Source: Halomarina salina
Lineage (GTDB): Archaea; Halobacteriota; Halobacteria; Halobacteriales; Haloarculaceae
Direction: 5' to 3'
Assembly: GCF_023074835.1 (NCBI RefSeq)
Contig: NZ_JALLGW010000001.1
Coordinates: forward strand, 2,790,001-2,854,000
Length of the DNA stretch: 64,000 bases
Both the position numbers and the translations under genes were made by a program. Below the pieces are notes generated by a model. The model worked only from the letters and a program-made list of their open reading frames with translations, was not told the DNA's origin and made no database searches. This document shows, piece after piece, positions 55,662-63,434 of this stretch; position 1 is the stretch's first letter, and each line of letters begins with the position of its first letter.

Positions 55662-56053
55662 GGATGTTCTTCCTCCCTACGCGTGATTGAGGACCACTAT
55701 CACATATAGTTTTGTGTGACATTCTTTTGGAATTGATGTAAGCACGCAAGAAACGATACTTGAGTGACACGGCGGAACAGCGGCTTCCGACGACTAGAAT
55801 TGTGGGCACCCCTATCTCCGTTCCCCCGGGAGTAGGAACAACCGTTCTGGGACATTTATTCAGCTTTCCAAGTCTGTATCGACATCTGAACCTAGTGAAG
55901 CCACACGACTTCGCGGGTCGGGCTAGAGATTTTGCATGGGGACTCCCCGTTCGCCAGCATCATTCACACGATAAGAAATATACTCTACTCCATTATATAA
56001 AACGAGAAATTCTTGCAGTAATGATTATATTGATTGCTACAATAACCTCTGCC
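55662..56053. other. Intergenic stretch with run-through frame
   Basis: The frame of the next gene is open from 55760, but its first 98 residues have no protein character. The AT-rich part after 55980 is likely the promoter. Confidence 0.4.
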
Positions 56054-56308
56054 ATGCAAGTCAGTACTGAAACACTGCTTACAGATCTTAGCCGGCTCGA
56101 AGAGTCGCTCGGTCGAACCCCGACTGCGAACGATGTGATTCGAGACAGCGACCATTCGGTGAATACCTACTACAAACGATTCGGCCACCAGTGGAGTGCT
56201 GTCGTCCGTTCATACGAGGACTGGAAAGAGTCTGGTGAGCTTCCTCCGGAACCAGAGCCGTTCGACTGGCGCTCACTCCATGGGAATGAATCGACTCACA
56301 TCCGTTGA
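56054..56308 (+). CDS. Small protein with a homing-endonuclease-associated repeat-like domain
   Basis: An 84-residue protein from ATG 56054 (MQVSTETLLTDLSRLEESLG). LGRTPTANDVIRDSDHSVNTYYKRFGHQWSAVVRSYEDW is the helix-turn pattern (LGRxPT..DV...HS..TYYxRFG.W) of the repeat that haloarchaea use in small DNA-binding proteins. The start is chosen over 55760 because the extra residues are not coding-like. Confidence 0.7.
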   Translation: MQVSTETLLTDLSRLEESLGRTPTANDVIRDSDHSVNTYYKRFGHQWSAVVRSYEDWKESGELPPEPEPFDWRSLHGNESTHIR

Positions 56309-56659
56309 TGGCCCTATCAGATATGTCGACTGTTGGCCGACTCTACAGGCGGCCCAGGCCGAGTGCCTCGGGCCACACCATCATCCCAACTGGGATCGGG
56401 ATTTGTCCGCGTTTACGCGGGGAGGATATCAAGCGTCAAGTCGTTCAAAGTTCTCCCATGGGCGAAGAAGGATCCATGATGTCGCATTCGAGACGTTGAG
56501 TGCAGACCCACATCCTCTGGCGCGCGGGGGAGTCAACGCTCTGATGCACCTCCCTGTGGGGAACCCCCAAGTAGTGTCTCTGTGTTATAACCACTACGGA
56601 GAGTTATAATATCCGAAGAATTATCTATTTTCGCATATATGATTGCATGATCGACTACT
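56309..56659. other. Intergenic with a solo IS end
   Basis: Contains a right-end-type hairpin at 56402-56436 (TCCGCGTTTACGCGG then GGAGGATATCAA). An AT-rich stretch (GTTATAATAT near 56605, CATATATG near 56635) supplies the likely promoter of the next gene. Confidence 0.5.
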
Positions 56660-57352
56660 ATGGGGGAGAAAACGGGATGCAGCGAATGCGGGCAGTTGCG
56701 TGGCAGTAGCGATGTTGCGAGCGCGCTTCAGACGCTCAAACGAAACGGATCGACACTCCTGGTGACGGGTGCAGTCAGTGATACCGTTCGCGCAGCTGTG
56801 ACGCGCAATCTCATGGGCCATCCCGAAGAGAATCGCCGCCGCATTCTCGCATTGATCGATGCGGAGCGGAGCCAACCAGCCGATTATCTCCCAGCAGGCA
56901 TTGCGACTGAGGACGACGAAACCGAAGTCTTGGACTTTCGGTCGGATATTCGGGCTGCAACTCAGGTTCAGTCGGCGTCCTCTACGGCTCGTCCTCCGCG
57001 ACGATCGACGGAAGTGATTCGAGCGCATCTCCTAGACGCTATCACGCGAGCTCGGTATGAAGAATCATTAGCACCAGGGGAACTTCGCGTGGGAGTGGTC
57101 TCGCTCGGGCCTCTGCTCGATGAAGAATCACTCACAGATGTCCTGGACTTCGTGCGATTATTAGGAAACGAGATTCGCCGCCTGAACGGGATGGGTCACT
57201 TCCACCTTCCGAGCGAGGACAGTGAGCTCATTTCGACCCTCATGAGCAGTATCGATGCTCGCATCGAACTCTGCTCACCTGACCGTACCGCGCCGATACA
57301 CCGCTTTCACCTCTCGGTTATCGGTGAAACGACACCCTGGATGAGGCTCTGA
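56660..57352 (+). CDS. DUF7504-like protein coupled to a CHAT protease
   Basis: A 230-residue soluble protein. The N-terminus has a Cys pair (CSECGQ); the core is an alpha/beta fold with TLLVTGAVSDTVRAAVTRNLMG at a place where P-loop relatives bind nucleotide, but the loop lacks GKS. RVGVVSLGPLLDEESLTDVLDFVRLLG and a late strand HFHLPSED follow. This RecA-like but probably non-catalytic fold is common near haloarchaeal signalling genes. It ends 8 bases before the CHAT gene, so the two should be made together. The label is from memory of the family. Confidence 0.68.
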   Translation: MGEKTGCSECGQLRGSSDVASALQTLKRNGSTLLVTGAVSDTVRAAVTRNLMGHPEENRRRILALIDAERSQPADYLPAGIATEDDETEVLDFRSDIRAATQVQSASSTARPPRRSTEVIRAHLLDAITRARYEESLAPGELRVGVVSLGPLLDEESLTDVLDFVRLLGNEIRRLNGMGHFHLPSEDSELISTLMSSIDARIELCSPDRTAPIHRFHLSVIGETTPWMRL

Positions 57353-57360
57353 GGAAGACT

Positions 57361-59535
57361 ATGTCGAAAGGGCTCTCTCTCGTTCCGTTGTCCGACCCTG
57401 TCGGGGTCCGTATCCTCGATGATATCCAGGGCGTCACGACGGACCTTTGGACCAATACAGCAGTGTCCCTTTCACCCTGTTCTCCTGATGCGTTCTGCTT
57501 CCCCGTCGATAGTGCATATGATCTCAATGTTGAGGAGGTCCGTCTCCCGACCGAGGTCAACGTCATCATTCGCGCTCGAGACGCGACTGTTCTTGGAACA
57601 GCGATGAACAAAGAGGAGACGTTCATCGGATCGGATCAGCGTGGGCGACGTCCACTCACGGCTGAGGTCGCGTCTCAAAAAGTCAATCTGTACTTTAGCG
57701 CTCGCGGTGGGCTGCAAACCACGCTTCGGGATGGCGAGCGTCACATCAGCACCGAGAACGGAGAACCACTGCGTATCGGAATCCGATCGCGCCACGAGTA
57801 CCCTGAAGCAACGATTACAACCGATTCCTCACCGCGCAGTCTCATGCGAGCTGTCTCAGCATTCGGATCGGCGCTTAAAACAGACTCACCCGAGCGCTCC
57901 TGGCCAACGATGCGCGGGTTTCCCCCGCTGGTTGAGGTCCGTGATGGCGGCCAACAGTTCGACGACCCGGCCAATCTGGAGATTACAGCCGCTGAGAGTG
58001 ACGTTCGAATCGAGGTATTCCCAACGCATGAGGCTGTATTCCACGTCGCGTCGCTCGCGTACTATCTTGGCGTGCCAGTGGTTCCCCTCCCACAGTCCGC
58101 TCGGACGGACATCAGTTCACCCGGCCGATTAATCGTTGGGTCCTCAACCGTAGAACTCGGCACGGGCACCCACCCGCATGAGCGAGTCACTGAGGTGCTC
58201 CAGCAAGTGTTCACCTTGGACTGTGTCACGCGAACAGAGGGCCTGTACCCGATCGATCTCAATGTTCGAAATGCGCTTGAGGGTCGTGGGATCTGCTTTG
58301 ACTGGCATGCCCTCTATCACGACCCACTCTCCGAACGGCTCCAGACGTACCTTTCGGTGCCGTATTCACGTCTCGAAGATCTCGTCCCCCGATGGAAGCT
58401 CACCGCAGACATTGATTCAACCCCGGAACATGCAGAACAGCTTCCGTTTCTCGTGAGTGAGTTGGCGGAAGTGAGACGGGCAGGGAACGGTGCAGTCACA
58501 ACAGCTGCGAACACACTGGACGTAGTCGGAGAGTTCTACCGAGAACGGCGATTGGCCGCCCCGATAGACGGGGGACCGTTACGGGCACTGCCATCCCGCG
58601 ACGTCCGTAACGAAGCCAGCCTGAATGAACAGATCATCACGACAGCACCGACGGAATCGATACAGCATCTGTGGCTGAGTGATGGTGTGCCAGCAGGGGC
58701 AGCAAAGCCGACAATCGAGGCGTTCAAACGGCGTATCGATGAACAGCCGTCCGGGGATGTTCGCGTCGCAGTTGTGGTGAACGACGCGGAGATGCACGAT
58801 GAGTTATCAGTTCAAGATCTTTACGGCCTTCGTGACTTCATCTCGTTCGAGGTCGATATCCACGAGAATCTGACACAACGAGAGTTGGCGATACTGCTCG
58901 CCGAGGAACGCGACTTCGTGCATTACGTCGGGCACGTCGACGAGCGAGGCATCCAGTGTGCGGATGGGTGGCTGGACGCTCGGTCGCTCACCACGGTCAA
59001 TACACGTGCGTTCGTCCTCAACGCGTGTAAATCGTATGATCAGGGGGCTGCACTCATCGAAGCCGGTGCGATTGGTGGTGTCGTGACGCTCCGTCTCGTC
59101 CCAAACGAGCCTGCAACCCGCATCGGGCGGACGCTTGCACGACTCCTCAATGCTGGGTTTTCACTCGGGAGTGCACTCGATTTGCTGGTTGATGACACGA
59201 TCACTGCACAACAGTATACGGTCGTTGGCGATCCGATGGTGTCGGTCGCAGATGGCAAGAGCGGGACACCAATCAGTGGGTCTATTGAACGACGTGGAGA
59301 GGATCGATTCGCTCTCACTGTCTCTGCGTATCCTTCTGAGTGGGCGAACCTGGGGGCGACCTACCTGCCGAGTGTGAGTAAAGACGGGGTTCAGTATCTC
59401 AACTCAGGGGTCTTAGATACGTTTGAACTCACAGGTGACGAGCTACGTGAGGGATTCAGTCGAGAGCGCTTCCCAGTCATCGTGAATGGGAGAATTCACT
59501 GGAGTGACTGCCTCTCCCTTGATGAGATCTTCTGA
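57361..59535 (+). CDS. CHAT-domain (caspase-like) protease
   Basis: A 724-residue soluble protein. The C-terminal third is a CHAT/caspase-like domain: FVHYVGHVDERGIQCADGWLD with the likely catalytic His525, and AFVLNACKSYDQGAALIEAGAIGGV with Cys556, the His-Cys dyad of clan CD peptidases. GDPMVSV after it is the normal CHAT end. The N-terminal 450 residues are a large unrecognised region with beta-rich and helical parts that may sense the trigger. No signal peptide. CHAT proteases are used in bacterial immunity and cell-suicide systems; in this haloarchaeal context a role in stress or defence signalling is inference. Confidence 0.85.
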   Translation: MSKGLSLVPLSDPVGVRILDDIQGVTTDLWTNTAVSLSPCSPDAFCFPVDSAYDLNVEEVRLPTEVNVIIRARDATVLGTAMNKEETFIGSDQRGRRPLTAEVASQKVNLYFSARGGLQTTLRDGERHISTENGEPLRIGIRSRHEYPEATITTDSSPRSLMRAVSAFGSALKTDSPERSWPTMRGFPPLVEVRDGGQQFDDPANLEITAAESDVRIEVFPTHEAVFHVASLAYYLGVPVVPLPQSARTDISSPGRLIVGSSTVELGTGTHPHERVTEVLQQVFTLDCVTRTEGLYPIDLNVRNALEGRGICFDWHALYHDPLSERLQTYLSVPYSRLEDLVPRWKLTADIDSTPEHAEQLPFLVSELAEVRRAGNGAVTTAANTLDVVGEFYRERRLAAPIDGGPLRALPSRDVRNEASLNEQIITTAPTESIQHLWLSDGVPAGAAKPTIEAFKRRIDEQPSGDVRVAVVVNDAEMHDELSVQDLYGLRDFISFEVDIHENLTQRELAILLAEERDFVHYVGHVDERGIQCADGWLDARSLTTVNTRAFVLNACKSYDQGAALIEAGAIGGVVTLRLVPNEPATRIGRTLARLLNAGFSLGSALDLLVDDTITAQQYTVVGDPMVSVADGKSGTPISGSIERRGEDRFALTVSAYPSEWANLGATYLPSVSKDGVQYLNSGVLDTFELTGDELREGFSRERFPVIVNGRIHWSDCLSLDEIF

Positions 59536-59537
59536 GG

Positions 59538-60547
59538 ATTGGCATCCTTCCCACCCTGACGGGCGAGGATTCCCGACCGCAGGTAGGATACTATGGTTTA
59601 CGACGTGACCTGCTCTCGCGGTGCAAAGCAGCCGCTCTCTGAATCGAACAGGTACTTCGATGGCTGTGCCAACCAGCCGGTACTCCTATCCTCAGCAGGA
59701 CTCGGAGTTACTTTTCGTCGAATGTTCTCCGCACCACCCACATCCGCGTTCGCTACCACGCCGCATGAATCACAGACGTACAACCCGCGCTCCACGCGGC
59801 TCCCACCACGGTTCCGACCACACGCAGAACAGGACATCGACGTGGCTCGTTCGGAGACGAGGCTCACCTCGATGCTCTGCGCTTCGGCTTTGTAGTCGAG
59901 CATGTCGGTGACCCGGACAACACCCACGAGTGCAAATCGAGGTTGCCGTGAGATCCCCAGTTCTTCGCCAGCCCCGTCTCCTCGTCATCACGGATCCCAC
60001 CGAGGTCGCCCACGATGAGTTCACCCACGTTCTGCTCGACACATCGGTCGACGGTGTGTTTCGACAGCGCGTGAAAGTAGTGGGTTCGCCGCTCTGAGAG
60101 TATGGTGTTCAACCGCGTGGCCTGTTCTGACTCAGCGTCCTCACACCGAGCAATCTCCTTGCGGAAGTAGTAGTCGTCTTCCTTGAGGCAGTTCAACGGG
60201 TACAACTCCCCGTGGACGTCTTCATAGGCGAGCGCGGCGAACGTGCAGATGCCGAGGTCGATACCCACAGTGTTCTCGCCGGGGCCCTCCTCAGCGTCGA
60301 GGGAGACCTTGCAGACGAAGTGGAGCTCCCACTCATCGCCCGTCCAGACGGCGCGGACCTGCTGGACGCTCTCGACGGTCGAGAGATCGACGTCGGGGCG
60401 AGTCTGGTACTCACACCGCACGAAATCAGACCAGTAGTCTTTGGTGTTCTCACCTTTCGAGAGGCGAACGCGTTGATTTGTCGTGTCGAGTTTGAAGCCA
60501 GCGGCTTTGAACGTGACCGTTGAACGTGGGTGATAAAGATACGAGCG
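59538..60547 (-). pseudogene. IS1341-type tnpB, truncated and frameshifted
   Basis: One frame (from 60550) reads TVTFKAAGFKLDTTNQRVRL, VGIDLGICTFAALAYEDVHG and VGELIVGDLGGIRDDEE; a second (to 59598) continues VTDMLDYKAEAQSIEVSLVSE, CSACGRNRGGSRVERGLYVC and NADVGGAENIRRK. The switch near 59925 marks a frameshift. The N-terminal ~100 residues are missing: the first codons come from the left end of the adjoining IS605 element. A right-end-type hairpin sits at 59540-59572. Confidence 0.8.
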
Positions 60548-60676
60548 CATACCCCCGTCTTCAGGCGGGGGTCAAGCGGACCATAGCCTACACACCCACC
60601 GACGACGCCACGGCTGGATTTCCCACCGTTCTATCGGTAGTATTAACCCACCGGCGAACTATAGTGTGCAACACGG

Positions 60677-61066
60677 ATGAAGACCACACGGCACGCGACC
60701 TACAACCTCAACTACCACATAGTGTGGGTGCCGAAGTACCGCCAGTCGGCACTCGTCAACGAGGTCGCCAGTCGTGTCCGGTCTATCCTTCACGAAATAG
60801 CCGACGACAAAGGCGTCGAAATCCTCGACCTCACCGTACAGCCCGACCACGTTCACCTTTTTGTCAGTAGCCCGCCCAAGAACGAACCGGCGCTACTCGC
60901 CAACTGGTTCAAGGGTATCTCCTCGCGCAAGTACAACCACCGATACGCCGACCACGACGGCGAGAAAATCGGATGGGCGCGAGGATACTACGCAGGGACC
61001 GCCGGGCACGTTTCGAGTGAGACAGTCGAGAACTACATCCAGCAACACAAGGAGGGCGATTCGTGA
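60677..61066 (+). CDS. tnpA: IS200/IS605 transposase TnpA (Y1 HUH)
   Basis: A 129-residue protein of normal size. The HUH motif is His58-Val-His60 (PDHVHLF) and the catalytic Tyr is Y120 (VENYIQQHK). It cuts and rejoins the top strand at the hairpin ends as single-stranded DNA. Its stop overlaps the GTG start of tnpB by four bases. Confidence 0.96.
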   Translation: MKTTRHATYNLNYHIVWVPKYRQSALVNEVASRVRSILHEIADDKGVEILDLTVQPDHVHLFVSSPPKNEPALLANWFKGISSRKYNHRYADHDGEKIGWARGYYAGTAGHVSSETVENYIQQHKEGDS

Positions 61067-62298
61067 CCGAACTCACGAAGACGCTGGAACTCAAACTTGT
61101 GGACCCGAACGCACACAAGCGGAGGAAACTCCGTGAGACGCGAGAGGCATACCAGCAAGCCCTCCAAGACGCTTTCGACGCCCGATGTACCACGCAGACC
61201 GAAGCGAACGACGTGGTAGTCAACTACGACCTGAGTGGGTACGCGAAGAACGCGCTCAAGAAGTACGTCCCACAACTCACGACAACCTACAACGCGGGCG
61301 AACTTCATGACGACCACCCTGTCCACTTCACCAACGAAGGGCTACGGCTCGACCACAAGCCCGAGAACGCAATTGAGTGGTACGTCAAAATCCCGCACCA
61401 CGAGGACTACCACCTCTGGATGCCCGCACAACCGAATCCCGAACAGCGGGACTGGTTGGAAGCGTTGCACGCTGACGACGCGACGATGGGAGAGAGTCGG
61501 CTGTTCGAGCGGGACGGGACGTGGTATCTCCACGTCACCACCACCCGCGACGTAGAGGAACGCTCCGATGTGTCCGCCGAAGAACGGACGCCCCTTGGAG
61601 TGGACATCGGGGAAGCGTCACTCGTCACGGTGTGTCACCGCGACGGCCACGGTTCTCCTACCGCGCCCGAACTGTGGGCCGACGAAGGTAAGACTGTCCG
61701 TCGGCTCCGCAAGACCTACTTCACCGCTACGCGCCGACTCCAGACGCGCGGAAGCGAGCATATCGCAGAGTCCTTCGGGGACGATATATGGTGCCAGATA
61801 GACGACGTGTTCCACCGCGTCACCCGTGAGGTCGTGGAGTACGCAGAGTCCGTCGAGAACCCGGTTCTCGTTCTGGAAGACCTGACGTACATACGGGAGT
61901 CGATAGACTACGGCGACTTCATGAATCGGCGTCTCCACGGATGGGGATTCGCCAAACTCCACGCACAGATACGATACAAGACCATCGAGAAGGGTATCCC
62001 CGTCGAGACGGTGAACCCGCGTAACACGTCGAAGGAGTGCCACGCTTGCGGTGAAGTGGGGTATCGCCCGCGACAGGCGACGTTCAAGTGTACGAACGAC
62101 GCTTGCTGGATGGGTGAGTACCAAGCGGACGTGAACGGCGCGATAAACATCGCAGACCGCTACCTCAGCGGAGAGAGCCATTCAAGAGAACACACGGATG
62201 GCAATGACTCGGCTGAGGATGGGGGGCGTTTGACCGCCCCACAAGACACCCAAGCCGATGCTACCACGCAGGAGACGCTTGGGACGTATGCGTCTTGA
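61063..62298 (+). CDS. tnpB: TnpB RNA-guided nuclease (RuvC-like)
   Basis: A 411-residue protein with GTG start. RuvC residues are Asp181 (GVDIGEAS), Glu272 (VLEDLTY) and Asp356 (YQADVNGAIN); the zinc finger is CHACGEVGYRPRQATFKC with CTNDAC. From the family, TnpB uses a guide RNA made from the transposon right end to cut the empty donor site and so keep the element. All catalytic parts are present, so it should be active. It is the intact relative of the broken copy at 21671. Confidence 0.95.
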   Translation: MTELTKTLELKLVDPNAHKRRKLRETREAYQQALQDAFDARCTTQTEANDVVVNYDLSGYAKNALKKYVPQLTTTYNAGELHDDHPVHFTNEGLRLDHKPENAIEWYVKIPHHEDYHLWMPAQPNPEQRDWLEALHADDATMGESRLFERDGTWYLHVTTTRDVEERSDVSAEERTPLGVDIGEASLVTVCHRDGHGSPTAPELWADEGKTVRRLRKTYFTATRRLQTRGSEHIAESFGDDIWCQIDDVFHRVTREVVEYAESVENPVLVLEDLTYIRESIDYGDFMNRRLHGWGFAKLHAQIRYKTIEKGIPVETVNPRNTSKECHACGEVGYRPRQATFKCTNDACWMGEYQADVNGAINIADRYLSGESHSREHTDGNDSAEDGGRLTAPQDTQADATTQETLGTYAS

Positions 62299-62349
62299 AA
62301 CCATAGAGCCACACTCAGCCTGAAATCCCGTGGTGGGATTCCCGCGTCT

Positions 62350-62560
62350 TTAGGCGCGGGAGGAGGTCAACCTGAGGTACGCCCGTTCAACTCCCGATGG
62401 GAAGTATCCCATGTCGTAGTCTGCAACAACCGAGCTTGGGGCATACTCGGGTTGTGATCGCACCACAGAAAATCGAGCACTCCCCTCAAGCCGATGGGCA
62501 ATCTGGTCGAGTATATCGTAGTCGATTGCACCGCTTTCTGGAGGCTCCCCACTGTCCCTA
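62350..62560 (-). pseudogene. N-terminal fragment of a haloarchaeal protein cut by the IS605 right end
   Basis: The frame reads ESGAIDYDILDQIAHRLEGS, RFSVVRSQPEYAPSSVVADY and YFPSGVERAYLRL, then enters the IS end. This looks like the first half of a conserved haloarchaeal protein often paired with toxin genes. The remainder is not found on the far side of the element, so sequence was lost. No good start codon is visible; the frame reaches back into the next gene. Confidence 0.55.
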
Positions 62561-62575
62561 TCTTCCCGTAAGTAC

Positions 62576-62595
62576 TTAGGTACGTACGTACCTAA
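62576..62595. promoter_or_regulatory. Perfect 20-base palindrome before the antitoxin gene
   Basis: TTAGGTACGTACGTACCTAA reads the same on both strands and ends 11 bases before the ATG at 62607. It is a strong candidate for the operator bound by the antitoxin dimer, and also faces the cut gene on the minus strand. Confidence 0.7.
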
Positions 62596-62606
62596 CAAGA
62601 CTGCCG

Positions 62607-62897
62607 ATGGGGACAATCAAATTCGACGTTCCGGATGAGTTGGAAGATCGCTTCAGAGAGTGGGCGATGAAGCGATTTGGCCACAAACGAGGGTCGCTTG
62701 GAAAAGCAGGAGAGGAGGCCGTCTCAGTGTGGGTCGCTGAGCAGGACATCGACCTCGAGATTACACCTGCGCAGAACCCGATTCTGAGCAAACGTGGGGC
62801 CCTCAGTCAGGTCGAGGCGTCAAGTACCGACCTCAAACATTCTGTTGGAGAAATGTTGCTTGAGGAACACCGGGCCAAACGAGACACAGACGAATGA
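62607..62897 (+). CDS. Ribbon-helix-helix antitoxin-like protein
   Basis: A 96-residue protein. IKFDVPDELEDRFREWAMKRFGHKRGSLGKAGEEAVSVWV is a strand-helix-helix DNA-binding pattern; the acidic tail (VGEMLLEEHRAKRDTDE) would cover the toxin. It overlaps the PIN gene by ATGA and is preceded by a perfect palindrome. Confidence 0.85.
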   Translation: MGTIKFDVPDELEDRFREWAMKRFGHKRGSLGKAGEEAVSVWVAEQDIDLEITPAQNPILSKRGALSQVEASSTDLKHSVGEMLLEEHRAKRDTDE

Positions 62898-63310
62898 TTA
62901 TCGACCAAGGAATCTTTCTCGAGTACTACCTTGATGATACGTATGCGACGGAGTGCGAGACGATTATCGAGGATTTGACCACCGGCGACATTGAGGGATA
63001 TCTCACCGACTTTCATCTGCACGGCGTGTGTACGATTTTCAACACCTACTTCCAAGAGTCTGCACCAGACGAGATACAGGATTTCGTCTACTCGGTGGCT
63101 GCCGCTGAAGGGCTTGAGCTGTATCGGCTCTCGCTTGGTGATAAAATCAACATCTGTGAGTGGCAGCGAGACAGCGCGTTCGATTTCGACGATGCAACGC
63201 TCGTGTATGTCGCAGATATCCTCGAAGACGAAACTATCGTCTCGATAGATGAACACTTGGACCGAGACGGCGACATCAGCTTCGAACGGCTTCATCCACG
63301 GGACTACTAG
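62894..63310 (+). CDS. PIN-domain toxin (VapC-like)
   Basis: A 138-residue protein starting MIIDQGIFLEYYLDD, with the first Asp at residue 4. ECETIIEDL, FDFDDATLVYVA and VSIDEHLDRDGD supply the other acidic positions. Spacing is typical of VapC, though the middle (LHGVCTIFNTYFQESAPDEIQDFVYSV) diverges from the two PIN proteins near 13-19 kb. It is coupled to the ribbon-helix-helix protein upstream. Confidence 0.85.
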   Translation: MIIDQGIFLEYYLDDTYATECETIIEDLTTGDIEGYLTDFHLHGVCTIFNTYFQESAPDEIQDFVYSVAAAEGLELYRLSLGDKINICEWQRDSAFDFDDATLVYVADILEDETIVSIDEHLDRDGDISFERLHPRDY

Positions 63311-63314
63311 CTCC

Positions 63315-63434
63315 AGAGGGTGGGGCTGCCGTGGCGTCGCCACGGGAGCGGTGGGGGGAGGAGGGGTCGTGGGCACTGGGACTCACAAACAAAAAACAAA
63401 CCGCGCAGCGAGTGTCTCTCGCGTTCTGAGACGA
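63315..63434 (-). repeat. Trailing repeat of the RPA-like gene
   Basis: Contains the palindrome CCGTGGCGTCGCCACGG (63330-63346) and the AACAAAAAACAAACCGCGCA stretch. On the minus strand this is a T-rich run followed by a hairpin, right after the stop. The same block lies at 20575-20700 and 23184-23270. Confidence 0.75.

Larger units (their letters stand above)
60547..62370 (+). mobile_element. IS605-type element with tnpA and tnpB
   Basis: The left end has ACCCCCG-loop-CGGGGGT at 60551-60572; the right end has CCCGCGTCTTTAGGCGCGGG at about 62341-62360, then AGGAGGTCAA. Both genes are intact and overlap. It is the only apparently autonomous transposon in the window and can supply Y1 transposase to the tnpB-only copy at 21550 and to the solo ends. 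Confidence 0.88.
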
